Notes: generated by a model from the sequence alone, not told the origin. 64,000 nucleotides of DNA from Atriophallophorus winterbourni (GCA_013407085.1 JACCGJ010016202.1:1-64000); one strand, 5' to 3'; positions 12,201 through 24,409 are shown, counted from the stretch's first letter. Numbers and translations: made by a program.

Positions 12201-12398
12201 ATCTAGTTGGAACACAGTTTGATGTTTGCAGTATTGAATAACGACCAGGGAGATACAAATGCACAAACCCATGAACATGGTTGCTGTAATTGTGGCCCAA
12301 ATAATACGAATAGTTCTCGAAGGCGCATTAGCAATTTTAGCAAGCGGTACGAGGGAACTTTGTGAAAAGATGGACAGGAATCGGTGCATTTTAGCCAT
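6263..12398 (-). CDS. DEG/ENaC-family amiloride-sensitive sodium channel subunit, two exons
   Basis: Exon 1 runs 12398 to 11853 and exon 2 runs 7537 to 6263. The donor CAA|GTGAGT and acceptor ATTATTCAG|GTT join in phase 0 across a 4,315-bp intron. Exon 1 begins ATG-Ala-Lys-Met, then TM1 (IWATITATMFMGLCICISLV) and the start of the ectodomain (QIPGLTICPHA). Exon 2 carries the finger/palm, a cysteine-rich domain (CGWAECC, FCNCSCSLQ, CTPGCEVQVC, CPQPC), the pre-TM2 segment FSEVGGLCSLFIGFS with the G-x-S filter (GFS), TM2 and a ~110-residue cytoplasmic tail. Total length is about 600 residues, usual for the family. The products are trimeric plasma-membrane Na+ channels gated by acid, peptide or force; the gating stimulus cannot be told here. 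The pre-TM1 HG motif is replaced by Val-Pro. The stop TAG overlaps a GTAGGT donor-like site, so a further exon is possible. Confidence 0.93.
7613..8250 (+). CDS. candidate small gene antisense within the channel intron
   Basis: A strong acceptor (TTATTTTGACAG) precedes an exon at 7863-8043. A GTTAGT donor at 8044 and a TCCTCAG acceptor at 8101-8102 then join in phase to 8103-8250, which ends at TAA. Segments include DKAADTPWTQLMRW, LTEVERLSNINRDPTMLQHY and TAKQHVTLRHASECYESIRD. A weak start exon is possible at 7613-7634 (MSKVKAL). The first large exon holds an in-frame TAA at 7907-7909. This could instead be an 18-nt GT...AG piece (7906-7923), shorter than known animal introns. AATAAA follows at 8408-8413. 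Function is unknown and the model could be wrong. Confidence 0.33.
8255..8990. other. channel intron sequence, no feature identified
   Basis: AT-rich. Minus frame 8638-8826 is open and coding-like but has no ATG start, no firm acceptor and no recognised homology. Nothing else is supported. Confidence 0.3.
8995..9330. repeat. interspersed repeat B, tandem dimer
   Basis: Two copies of a unit of about 230 bp lie in tandem. Shared landmarks are ATGCCACT, GGCTGSTACGACYAACCTG, a segment ending TGTAGACAGGGTTTAAA and GGGACAGTAAGATCAG. Related copies in the same orientation lie at 16690-17065, 24290-24405, 26720-26805, 27980-28050 and 30740-30875. The element class is unknown. Confidence 0.65.
10167..10357 (+). 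CDS. candidate exon inside the channel intron
   Basis: A good acceptor (GATGTTTATTTCAG) is followed by an open frame of about 62 codons to TAA (FKSDVSVYAFHLTHQIPTTV, later HEITTFRHNKGAAEKF). The region is richer in GC than its flanks. A second overlapping frame (ATG at 10230, to 10427) is also coding-like, so the frame is uncertain. No homology is recognised. It could be an exon of an antisense nested gene or a relic. Confidence 0.28.
10430..11341. other. channel intron sequence, possible repeat
   Basis: The stretch 10440-10850 is less AT-rich and has a 90-codon minus frame without recognised homology. It may be an old repeat. The rest is AT-rich and shows nothing. Confidence 0.25.
11342..11507 (+). 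pseudogene. candidate exon or relic with an in-frame TAG
   Basis: After a TTTTCGCTGTTCAG acceptor the frame reads SETNTDEARLEDM, then TAG at 11391-11393, then QAEASLVKSQGLMLLVEE and on to TGA at 11505-11507. Composition is coding-like on both sides of the stop. The stop may mark decay, or the whole may be chance. It is antisense to the channel gene and inside its intron. No family is recognised. Confidence 0.22.
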
Positions 12399-12509
12399 GA
12401 TTTTACTGGCAACTTCAACATATATTCTATATTTATTGTTTTCTGCTTTCCAGTTGGGCAAATATATTAGCCAATGAAAACTCGGCAAATACAATAGTTG
12501 CAATTTAGT

Positions 12510-13410
12510 CGAATGAACTTTCGAAATTTCATATACCTATGCGACCAATGTTGGACTAAAGGATTCTGAAAGCTTGTTTGGAGGATGAATATATTAAATA
12601 TTTGCGCAGTTAACAAAGAATCGATATTTGATCAGTTTTGTGTTGATGATGATACTGTGTGAATTTGGTAGTATATATCGTTATAAGAAAACAGCATAGT
12701 TTACACAATTCGTGTGATGTGCGACACTTGTGAGCAATTCATGGAAGTACCTTTAATGATATAGAAAGAAATTCCAATCTTTAATTTTTCCTTTAGTGTT
12801 AATACGTTCTTAATAAATGTACTAGCCGTCCAAATAAAAACATGATTTCACAGTCAAATTGACATTTTGTGACAATCAACTTCTGAAAATTTGTAGCCAT
12901 TTGGTCAATAACTATGTAAAATTGAACAAACTTGAGTGAAATAAATCTGCTCGGTTATATGGGATTGACGATCAACATTACATCAAATCATAAATCTTAC
13001 ATTCTAATGTGAATTAAGCCAGATTTGAAAATTATTTCTGATATTTATTTAGGGTTACAATACAAATGGAAAAGGAACAGCTACAAATCATCAGAGTCTA
13101 CCTGCTAGAATGACATTAAACCCCTAAGGATGTCTCATGATAACTTTACAGTATATAACAATGCATCCTGCGATAGAACCTTCGACTTAGTATTTACGAC
13201 TTTCATCAATTTGAGCCGTGGTTGATGGTTATCGAAAAATATTCCACATACAGATTAATTGTATTTTTCTGCTACTGCAATAACGAAATGACGAACAATG
13301 GAAAAGTTACTAGCATCAAACTTGAAATCCCAAAAATCATGAGAACTTTCGAGAAATACAATTTACAAATCGAGAATGAGCAATATACATAATCAAAGAA
13401 CTCCGGCTGC
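12510..13410. other. AT-rich upstream flank of the channel gene
   Basis: This should contain the promoter and any 5' non-coding exon of the DEG/ENaC gene. I see no TATA-like box that can be tied to a start and no coding segment. Confidence 0.3.
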
Positions 13411-13417
13411 TAGATTT

Positions 13418-14010
13418 TTAGACAGATGGCGTACCGTTAACATCTTGACCGACCAATGGAGCGAAACCACCGGTTTTAGACAAATATTCGGCAGCATTTC
13501 GATACTTTCATTAGGAACAACGACGTTACAGGTGTATCAATAACGCAAATCATGTCAGATTTTGGAACGTGTACCTTTCGATAACACGTTATTGCCTTAT
13601 CCATGAGTTGGCATATCTAACGATAAAGAACAACTCTGCCAGACCTATGCGCAAAGTAAAATCGTGTACTGGTGGGGTTTTGAAAGACCATGATTATGCT
13701 GTCGGTATCCTATCCGAAATCTCGTTGTCCCACGAGCCACTGCGGTTTGCAGAGTTAATGTATTGGTGAAAATCAATGAAACTAACTAATGTTTGCTGAT
13801 GATACTGGTCTGCGGTCCCATCTCGTGTTAAAACCGACTTGATTGAATCTGATGCGGGAAAGACTTTCGGAGAAGAAACGATTTAGCAGCAACGTCACAA
13901 AAAGATTAGCTGTGGTATTGATGGGGCTTATTTCAAGGCATTTGAAGCACATAAATTCATCTCCACGTTTACGCAGAGATATAATTATAGACGGGAACAC
14001 TTCACTCTCC
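13418..14010 (-). pseudogene. possible frameshifted coding relic
   Basis: Minus-strand pieces in different frames look coding: AAEYLSKTGGFAPLVGQDVN ending GTPSV and TAA at 13418-13420; MDKAITCYRKVHVPKSDMIC just upstream; and a 72-codon run at 13782-14000. GC is above background throughout. No continuous frame and no good splice sites link them, so I read this as a decayed gene or processed copy. The family is unknown. Confidence 0.28.
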
Positions 14011-14049
14011 CCAATCGAACAAAACTATTGGTGCAGTGGTAATATTAAT

Positions 14050-15776
14050 GCGTCGCATTTTAAATAAGTTAATCAGGAATCCATTCCTTTTCTGGTGATT
14101 TGTAGTTTTAATCCGTCGCGAAACACTTAAAATACCGTATGATTATGATGCAAACTGGGTAGCAGTAGCTCTGTACTAACTCAGTGATCCCTGTATTAAT
14201 AACTGATAGGCTGTTCAGTAACAAACTGAAATATTCAACACACCTGAGCATCTTGTCACCAAAATCAATTTTGAGCTGCCCAGTAAACTCTATGATATTC
14301 AGTATAAGTCTGCAGTGCTAGAATGTCATATGGCTAAGATAATCGTTCAAATTTACATATTGTCGATGCGGTTTGCGTCGCACATTCGGTTATATTTCTT
14401 CAGACCAATGACGATACCTATAAGTGGATCATTTAGTAGCCCTACCTAGGGAGCGGCAAATAGAAATGCCATTTACCCGAGTATTTCCAGATAAAGCAAA
14501 GTACTAAACAATATATAAATTGGTCCACTATCGTCGGTGAAGCAAACCTTGCCGCATCAGGCTGACTAGATATCTTAGGTCTGGACAAGTGTTGCACAGC
14601 TAAAGCGTCACATTCTATCATTTTTTCGGAAAAACATATGCTAGATGTTAGTCTGAGTGTGACTGTCGTGTCCTTATTTACCCGATTTACTAAAGTGTCA
14701 TAAATCGAAATGTATTTCACACAAAATTTGAAGATTCGTCTGCCTAAAGACGTGGGAATTAATATCTAGATGCCTAGGTAAAAAATGGTCATACAAAGCC
14801 AGTGGTATGGTTCAAATATTTCGATTTTGCGACATCTGATTAAAACTAATCTGTAAATTGTGAATTGACTGACATATTTAGTACAAATTCATTAGCGGAA
14901 ATGCAATAATTTATTTTAAAGATACCATTAGGAAAATTTGTTTTCTATACCAGCTTGTTACTTAATTAATGGGCCAAATTAATTAGAATTAATTCAAACC
15001 GGATCAAACATCGCAATTTGAGAAATCCAAAAAATTTTAAAAGAGGAGATGGAAAAGTTTTGCTCGAAAGTATTTGAATTATCCGTTAGGAATTGATATT
15101 AAAAACAGAAACTGTAATTAAAGAGTTCGAAGAATACATAAACATATGAATGAAAAAAACTAAACAGCAATTCTTCAAATAAAAGTTCTTTTGGGAAATA
15201 TATGATGCACAGGAAAAATGATAGCTTTGATGGAGCGACGTTTTAGAAGGCAATATAAACAATATTGGTCAAGACTTTGAGTGTTGAATATATAAGTCGA
15301 TCCTAGAGCACTGGCACAAGGTTTTTGTATGAATATTTTTGCTGAGTCGGTCGCAGGAAATACAGTGCCGTTTCATGACTGGTTTCAGAATATGTTCAAA
15401 TAAAATATAAATAATAGTACTGTTCAACTAAAATTGTTAGAAAGTACTTTGGAGGCAAATTTGGCCGTTCATAAACCCTCCAAAGTAAATAATTATTCAA
15501 TTCTATCTATCTCAATGGTTGGTCCACTATGTATATTATTAATTCAAAAGTGGACTGAGTCAAAAATATATAAAATTGAGATGAACCGGCTTTTCTGATT
15601 AGTTTTACTTTCAGCTTATCCAAAAGTTTCCGTGGGGTTAAATTAATTTAAAATATACCTCGTTATATATTTTTTTTCACGCTACTGGGTTTCTTCAAGT
15701 TTTAATTATTTCCTGTTGGTTAACTTCTTGAACGTTTAGAGGCACTCACTAGTAAAGCAAATGTCATTCCTTTCAG
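14050..15776. other. AT-rich interval, no firm gene
   Basis: Minus frame 14442-14720 contains a moderately coding-like part (ALAVQHLSRPKISSQPDAAR) without splice support. The rest shows nothing. Confidence 0.3.
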
Positions 15777-15915
15777 GATAATAAATGAAGCAAAAATTGT
15801 GCGGTTGGCGTTTGCGGAAATCAACCTGCTAATGGGTTCTATTGGACCGAACTTAATGGCTGACACCTGTCAAATCATACCTGATAGAATAAGAAATATA
15901 ATCGATTGGCATTAG
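15777..15915 (+). CDS. candidate terminal exon, unrecognised
   Basis: A pyrimidine-rich acceptor (ATTCCTTTCAG) opens a frame of 46 codons to TAG 15913-15915 (INEAKIVRLAFAEINLLMGS, then GPNLMADTCQIIPDRIRN). AATAAA follows immediately at 15917-15922, which is too close to act as the poly(A) signal of this stop. The frame is also open upstream to 15724. No homology is recognised and chance is possible. Confidence 0.27.
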
Positions 15916-16689
15916 TAATAAAGAATGATTGCAATTTCGCGTGTCATTATTCATCCAACTAAATCGAAAATATTGGCAAGATTCCAATTCAATGGTTTAT
16001 TTCATGATAGTCAAGGAAAACTGCGTAGAAAATGCAATAAATTTCATTAGTTGAACAAGTTGTGCTTGTAAGCAATTGTTGGATAATGTTGTAAAACCAC
16101 ACTGTACAAGAAAGACTAAATTAGCATTTTTCCACTGTTTCAAGGCATATGGATCTTGAGTGTTAACAACACAAAACCGGTCCTGTAATGAAAATTCATG
16201 CAAATGCCGATTTTTGTTGGTTAAAATTAATAAGTTTGATGTTACTAATAGTGACAATTCTATAGAATCGATATATATCTATTTACTTGGTATACGAAAC
16301 AAAAATATATTTATACATATATAATGTATCACAGCACAGGTGATGATTTTATCTATATTGCTAAATAACCAATACGTTTAATCATAGATATGCTACGATG
16401 CTTGATTACACAAATTTTACTCCATTTAAACTAATATATATAAAAGCATTCGACTGTTTCGAAATTTCAGTTCTTTCATATTTTTATAAGTAACACTAAC
16501 TACACAAGATTCGTTTACTGTAAACTTATTAAAAAACATGAGTACAATCTAAACATAAAATCATCGATGTCCTAACAAATAATTTCTCATTCTTAACTAG
16601 TGTGAACAAATTGAATATTTTCGTTTGGTAAGGAACATTAAAAGAAACTAATTTAACTTACGTAGGGAAGAGATTTATGAAAAATGTGT

Positions 16690-17065
16690 TTGGATGCATT
16701 TCCATCGCGCGCACACACGGTGAGCGTTTAATTGCTGTTGGCACTCATCGGATAGGGACAGTGCGATCAGGATACGTATGACTTGAAACCGTGGAAGAAT
16801 AGAAAACAAGTTAATCTTGTAAGACACCTGTTCAATCACGTGGGCCAATACACATGTAGATGAGGTAGATGGCCACAAATAAAACTCCGTAATTGGGTGC
16901 ATTTCCGACCGTTGTCGTGCTGTTTGCACTCATCATGTAGGGACAGTAGGATCAGGATCCATGTGTCGTGAAAAATTGGAGAAGCGGTAAACATAGTTTG
17001 ACTTTTAATCCACTGTTGTATAAGCCTATGTGACTAACCAATTCAATCACACGTGGTAAAAACAT
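16690..17065. repeat. interspersed repeat B, second tandem dimer
   Basis: GCATTTCC...GGGACAGTGCGATCAGGAT near 16696-16770 recurs as GCATTTCC...GGGACAGTAGGATCAGGAT near 16899-16960, a period of about 200 bp. It also shares the GTAAACA and TTCAATCAC landmarks with the copy at 8995-9330. It is diverged and non-coding. Confidence 0.6.
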
Positions 17066-19382
17066 GTTGACGGCCTAAACCAAAGCTTTTTGTTCCAGAA
17101 TATAAATATATCTATAAATATATATATAATCGAAAATCTTTTTGAATGTAAATCCATGCTCGCACAAAAAATGATTTTGAAGCAAACAGTTATAAGTTTC
17201 TAGGGAATCTACTCAAACAATCAGATATTTCATATTTTCGTTAACTGTTATTCGAATAGATTGGGAATAGTAAATGGTATCGCTGTAACAGAAATATTTC
17301 TAAAAACACAATGATAACATTCATTCAAGATTCAATTTTTTGGCTAGTTATTTTCTGTAAAACTTTGAACTACTTTACTAATTAAAGCAATCATGTTTTT
17401 AAGACAAAATGGTAGTTTAAGTTGAAATGCACAGAATGAAACTGGAAAATTGAAGTGACGAACGCACATAGCCCGTTCCCGCGAAACAATTCAAAGTGAT
17501 TCAAAGTGATTCAAATGTGCAACTATTGCATGCTGTCTAAATGTATCAAGATATTTTGAGAGTAATTTTGTACAAACGTATTCTAAGATATTCGAATGAA
17601 TTAAGATGTGATTATCAACTGTTTAGCAGAATTTGCCCGCTCGTAAAATCTTCATTCGTTGGACTTGATTCAACATTTTACGTAATACGTATTTCGAATT
17701 CTACATTCCAATTAAAAATCAGACGAAACACACATTGCAGGAATATGGATATTGTTGTTAAATGTCCCACATTATACATGTAACCCTATTGAAATTTTAT
17801 TTATGAACCTTGATTCACGTTTTGTCACACATGCTCTTTTGACGATTAGTCAGGGATTGTAAGCGATATAAGTGCTGATTTAAACTTGATCCAAATCTTT
17901 ATAATGACAAAGATGTTTCAGGTGTTTTTAAAAAATATTCTTCATTCCTTATTGCATCCGGAATAACAGTTAATTTTGTTTGGATTTTTTATCAATTTAA
18001 TGATCACAAATAAGAAAAGGCTACACCCAAGAGCTTTTTTTACAAAATTATCCAGACCTTATAAGACCTAAATTAATTATAGCAGTTGATGAACCGTGTA
18101 ATTGGATTACAAAATTTTCTACGTCTTCAATTGATGTTAATTCGAGACAATCTCAAAATTATATGGTCTAAATTGGTAAATTTTCAATTTTCATCCACAT
18201 ATGAAAAGCAAAAACCTTATATTTTAAATAAATGATTACCTAACATGATGAAAACAGACATTTCATTTTGTTAGAATATCGTTCTTTAGTTAGTGTGAAA
18301 TGAGTGATTGGTTTGCGTAATTATTATCAGCACGCGTCATCATCAATGAATGATGATAATAATTTGTAAAAATGACGCCAAGATTACGACATTGGATTCT
18401 GTACACTTAAATTAGCCGTTCATCTGGTCTAACTCTGTATACTTCAGCAAATTTTCACAAAATCTCAGAGATTTAACAATGTATAATGAAACTCAGATTG
18501 TACGCGATGAAATTAAACAAACAAAACTGTATTTCAGAAGTTTCGGTGAACTTTCATAACTGTTTGATCTGCATTTTCTGCAATATTTTCTAAGATTAAT
18601 GTCTGTGTGTTTCACTACAATTCGTTGGCGGATATCGATTATGCTTTACCTTGGAGTATCCATTTTCTCGTGAATTTTGGTAAAAATGAAATAAAAAGAA
18701 TTTTTGATAAATCTGTGTAATTTTTGCAGTTCGCATCAATTTGTTGTGAAGTCAACAATGACGATAAATTTTGTGATTAACGTTACAATAAGATAAACAG
18801 CACCACGGTCATTGCTTTCACATCGGAGAATGTTGCCACGCGTCTAATAAATTGGAGTTATCAGCATAGTTTAATCTGGGTCTATGAAAAGAAATTGTCT
18901 GCGGATATTCCAACATTTATATTAAAAGCCGTACTCGAAATATGATGAATTATAAATAATGTAGATCAAAAAGTGAATATTTATCAATGAAATCGACATT
19001 TTCAAAGAGGTACCCAAATAATCATTGAAAATATTTTCAACTAAATGTTTCTTACTCTCAATTGTAATATACTTACTCAGCTGCCTAAGTAATCAGCTCC
19101 TGGTAAACCAGAACATCTACAAGAATCCTTTTTTCGGCATTCTGTGAACGTTCCCGCTCAATCGAACGCTATAGAATTTGTTCTACGTTCCTCAAAACAA
19201 CGGCATTTATTCATTTTACCTATCGATGTACATTATGAGCAGTGCAAGTGAGGCTTCCACTGTGATTTCATTTAAACTGTTCCATTCAACGCCAGCAACA
19301 GCGAATTAAAAAGTTTTGTATAGGTTTCTTTCTGGTAATTGTTATAACTCCACTGTTTTTGGTCATGCGAATATATTTCCAG
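17066..19382. other. AT-rich interval, no firm gene
   Basis: Plus frame 17541-17783 (80 codons) and a run at 18740-18960 broken by a TAA are mildly coding-like. Neither has paired splice sites or homology. Nothing else is supported. Confidence 0.3.
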
Positions 19383-21305
19383 CACTCTATCAGGGGAACT
19401 ATTTACAGATGCCGAAATCTATTGACATGTTTTGTGGACTGTACATCACAATCTCGATCAAAACGCTCGGTAAGTTAGATTTCTGATTTCTTTCATTCTC
19501 GGAGATTTCGTTTAGAATTCTCAATTTTAGCCTCAATAACAACCACACTACAAATGTAACAGTAGCTGGTATAGTTCTTCATTTATTTTTTATCAAAACA
19601 CAGACTCGTATTTTGTCCGTGTTAATAGCTGAAATCACACTTTTATTCCTTTGGATCTCAAGGCTGACTCGAATGAAGATCTCTTAATCAAATTTATCAT
19701 GTGTATTATTCCAACTAATTAGATTAAAATCGTTTATCGTTTATTTCTAAGAAAACCAATTCACAAGAATGGAAAAGATTATTCAAATTATTATAAGTTG
19801 AAATTCAAAGATTTTTGCAAACAGGTGCATTTTCTGACTGTGCCCTAGATGTAAAATGGTTATGTTGTTTTAGTTTCAATCGGGTGGTTCTTTTTCATAT
19901 CCTATCGCGGTTGCGAATTTCGGAATGGGTGATTAACTCATATAATCCATAAATAGATTTAACAAATGGTTCGGGAATATATTCGAGCAATTGACTTTGC
20001 CATCACAACATCTTATCGAATAGGTGAAATCATAACCTATAAAAATCTTCGAGGCGAAGAACTGTGACAATTTTCCACAGTGGTCTGATGAGTACTAAAA
20101 CGTAAAACTCAATGTAAAACTTTGCTGAATAGATTAGTTATTTTATATTCGGACCACCAAGCTCACGAAGATATTGATGCTTTTTTTATTTCATATTTAC
20201 GGTATAAAAAATGTAATAATATAATGTAATAATAACCTATCGCCTCTAAACTTTCGTGATTACTCTCATGGAAAGTTGTGTTCAATATTACTGGAGGGTG
20301 TATACGGGAGAATAAGAAATTACACACTTCTTCAAAATGCACACAGCCATATATATGTTTCGTTCATGTTTAATTTGTGCAGTATTCGTTGTTTTTTTAA
20401 AACTAGTTTTGAGGCAGAAATTTCGAGAATTTTAGAATAGAGTTTTGTCCTTCTTCTTTCTTTCATGGATGTATAAAACAATGTATCCCAGACATGAAAT
20501 GTGGGAACACAACAAGAGTCACAATATGACTGGAATTTAAAACTGTTCGGCTTGTTGTTAAAAAAAGAATACTTTTCTATTAAAAGATTTGAGACCGCCG
20601 TTTGCGCAGCGCTCAAAGTTAAACACTAATCTACGTGAGCACTACATGAAACATTCTCCACCGTCATTAAAGATACAAAATAATAATAATAAAATATTTC
20701 ACAGTATTGCTATATATTTATAATGAATTTGACAAATCTAAACTATTTTTTATATTTTATGAACGCATTCAAAACAGCTGATGTTTTTGAACCCTCATTG
20801 GGTGCTACACTGAATCATCCGATAAGTTTGTAAATTTGCTTGTTAAATATCTAATGAAACTCGGATAGCCTTATATGGATATTTTCCAAAACATACATGT
20901 ACATGATTACAGCGGAAAAGCTTTTATTCCCAAATTATTTCTATGTTATATGTACAATGGAGTTCACTGTACTAATAAACTTCATAATCGCGTTATTTAT
21001 AGAACCCATCGATGCCGGTAGAAATTTAGGTTATCGCACAACTGAGAAATGCCTTTGCCGATGCGATTCGAGAGATAGTCTTCGATGGACACTACCATGA
21101 ATGTGAAAGAGCAACCAATGTTGCTTCGAACGATAATGTACAAGCACAACATGAGGTTCTGATGGATCGCAAATCATTGTCATCTACGCAAGGCCAGTAT
21201 CTCGTCTCTTATTCAGGGATTAAAAAACGGAGGAATTCTTTCGAACCTTACATTGACTGCTATTTGGTTGAGAAAGCGATGGTTATTCTACATATGAAGA
21301 CTTGA
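19383..21305 (+). CDS. candidate two-exon gene end, possible secreted precursor
   Basis: Exon 19383-19469 (87 nt) has a strong acceptor (ATATATTTCCAG) and a perfect CTCG|GTAAGT donor. Read in phase 0 it gives YRCRNLLTCFVDCTSQ followed by SRSKRS. It joins in phase 0 to exon 21030-21305 (acceptor GAAATTTAG), which reads VIAQLRNAFADAIREIVFDG and continues through SGIKKRRNSFEP to TGA. AATAAA lies at 21418-21423. The junction creates an RSKR furin-like site, and KKRR is a second dibasic site, as in processed precursors. No signal-peptide exon was found upstream. Exon 19383-19469 is also open in one other frame. The role is inference only. Confidence 0.42.
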
Positions 21306-21429
21306 CTGACAGTATGAATTTCGTCATCGAATCTTCATTTTTACATTGTTTGTACAATGATATGGTAAAGAAATTTTGTGTTTGAATTAATTTGATTACT
21401 GAAAATTTGTGTACACGAATAAAGCCACT

Positions 21430-24285
21430 TTAACCTTCTTCATCGTTCGAGCCCACATTGTACCTCTGCAAAACCTGCAAAGAATAGATTTTAAAGTGTT
21501 GATATAAGCTTTCTATACGATATGTTTATAGGCAGAAGTAGTTAGCTTTATTCATATACACATTTACACCAATTAGAATAAGTTCACCAAAAAATTACTA
21601 ACAATTGACCAACCGGTCCCGACATCAAGTTACAATTTGTCGAGTGGACGAAGTTTTTTGTCCGTTTTGCTTGATAATTTCCAAGTATGATTAAGTTTTT
21701 TAGCAAATGCTATAATCGAAATCTTTGGGTCATAATTTTCACATCACATCCCGGTATCTCGTAATTCGTTCAAAAGTGCGCGTCCAAAATTGGCTTCAGT
21801 TGATACGAAAAAATGATTCATTTGACCACCAACAGCGTTAAAATTTACGAAAACAGCTGAAACACATGTGGAGAAATCAACTTTATGCACGGCCGATTTA
21901 CAGGCCCCGCGAAAGAATGAATATATTAAATTTGGTTTAAATTAGCAGCAGTTAATTTCATGTATAACGCAGTTAAAAGATTCACAATTATTTAATATAC
22001 TCAAATCGAAATGCGAGAAAAGTTTTCATATTCTTCGTTTGATGATATGATGATGTTTTCATAAGACATAATGTGCATATGATGATATGCATACAAGTTC
22101 ATGAGCTTTCCACATTTTGCCCAGTAAACATATTTAATTATTTTTAATCGCCCCCGAACGTGGTAATTACATCATGCACATCTTAAAATGGTGTGGGAAT
22201 AACAGATATGATGGAGCTGTTAAACCACTTTTCCGAAAGATTAGCTTGTCTAGCATTAGTAACTATTTTTTCTGAAAAATGGCAATGGAACAATAGCTTA
22301 CAATGCCATTGTAAACATTTTCAATATAAGGTGTTGAAATTAAACAGCATTGGCTCGACTTCTCTGAATTGTTAATGCCTTCCCTATCGATATGCTACTT
22401 ATATAGGTAGCAATTTAGCTTGATAATTATCTTTGGATCTGATCCTTGACATTTGATAAATTTGATCTGCAACTATTTTACAAGCAAAACCATGATAAAT
22501 CTATTCACTCTAGCTCTTGACTCAAGCATGTCGGTGAGGATGAGATTATATTTTAAGTAGAAAAGTTTTCCTGCTGATTAAGAAAATTAAAAACATTTGT
22601 ATTAAAGGAGAAACACTATATTTTGTTGGAAAATATTTGCTTGTTCTACCTTGAAAGTTATATTAGGAGTTATACAACAAAAAATTCAGGTACTCAAGAA
22701 TTTCCTTCGGTATGATTTAACAAGTGACAAACCTAAGACATTATTGCATAACGTGAACTTCTTGTCCCGCTTTAGGAAAACATTTAAGGAATATGCTTGA
22801 CTTGCCAAGCATGCGTTTCAAGCAATGAGAAATAGTACATACACGGATTTCCATGCGAACTTACCAGAAAGAGAGATGTCGTATTGCAAGAAATTAGACG
22901 CGTTTCAATCCAAGATGTATAACAAAACTATCCTGCTAACAATTTCAGCAATGTGTACCTATAAACTTTCGAGTTAATGATCAACAATCTTGACTCAATC
23001 TTTCCTCGATTGACTATAGGTGCACGAGTTTGAGCGATGTGGAAATCATATCACTTGGCAATAGACATTTTATACATGGAAATCAATAAACACCGATGAA
23101 ATTCGAAATAAGTAGAACTTATTTTTATGTGAATATCCTCATTCCCTTGTGATTTCAAATGCGCAGGTGATGCGCAAATTGAAAAGTGTGTTATCAGTTG
23201 CGGGTTAATTAACACTGAAAAGCATTCGGAGTAGATTTGTTGCGTGTGCGAAAATCAAAGTTACGCTGCTCGATCACACTAGTTCAATTTTTGTCCCGAG
23301 AGAAACCAGAAATTATGTTGAATTTGAAACGAAATTCCTATTATAAACTATCTCAATTACAATGCTAGTGTGAGTTTCTCAAATATTCAAAAATGAGCTT
23401 TTCCATTGTGTTTCTAATAATGCACAGACAAAAGTCATTGAAACGCATACTTTTATGAGAATTCACACAGATTGTCTACGCATATTCTGGCGCAAAACAA
23501 AAATATGAACAAAGTATAGTGCTGCTTACATCATATGAACACAATTTCAGTATCTCCACCACCCACATGTTTCAACAAGGGATTCAAGTAAACTGGGCTA
23601 CACTTCAAGCTTATTTCCTTTACATATTTGTCAATTTTAAATTACCCGCCATAGTTTTAACAAATTTCAACATATTTTTGATTCTATAGTGCAAAAGAAT
23701 TGAAAGCTAACAAATGACATTTACGCCGCTATTTACTAGCGTTTCGCAATTTAAAATCGTTGAACAATAAATGTTTTCCTCTGCTAACCATAAATCATAC
23801 AAATAATGAAAAATCTGATCTAGAATTTCGTGAATGCTATTTGCTTTCATCGAAACCCTCCAGGCATTGCAATATCGCAAAATGACCGAAAGAAGCTTCA
23901 TTAGATTTGAAGATAAATTTGAATCCATCCCAAATTCCATTCTTTTATAACATCCACTTAATCATTTTCCTGTTCAATTTTATTTAGTAGTTTGCATGTG
24001 TCCTCTAATTCTAGTTCGTGACAGTTGTTGTTAATGTAAAATATTGTAATATTAAATGAGCTGCCAAACAGAGATTAATTACGGCAATTTAGTTTGAACA
24101 TAAAATTTTACTTATTCAAAAATTTATAAACGGTTCATATTTAGAATTCTATTTGATAAATACCCGTATATATGTGATAGATGCAAACACGATTCTTTGA
24201 TCAAAATCACTTCTTAAGCTAACTGTCATGAATAAAGCTGGGAGAATAAAAGAATGACAGATTACAAAATTTATTACGCAGCTCA
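21430..24285. other. AT-rich intergenic DNA
   Basis: Short stop-free runs (for example plus 22193-22375 and 22800-22980, minus 23540-23940) lack paired splice sites and recognised homology. No gene is supported. Confidence 0.3.
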
Positions 24286-24289
24286 GCAT

Positions 24290-24405
24290 ATCGCTCAACA
24301 GAGTAGAATGTAATGTATTGTGATGGTCACATCCACATCCCTTACAAACCACTACCGGTTTCTGGCTGGTTGCTATCATCAGGTAGAGACAGTAAGATCA
24401 GGTTC
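24290..24405. repeat. interspersed repeat B fragment
   Basis: This copy contains ACATCC...ACCACTACCGGTTTCTGGCTGG...ATCATCAGGTAGAGACAGTAAGATCAGG, the same order as the other copies. It is a single unit without the GACAGGGTTTAAA part. Confidence 0.6.
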
Positions 24406-24409
24406 AGTG

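Noticed and set aside
20332..20616. 94-codon minus-strand ORF
   Set aside because: AT-driven composition, no splice support and no homology.
22800..22980. 58-codon plus-strand frame with varied residues
   Set aside because: No good acceptor and no partner exon. About two hundred such frames are expected by chance in 64 kb of this composition.
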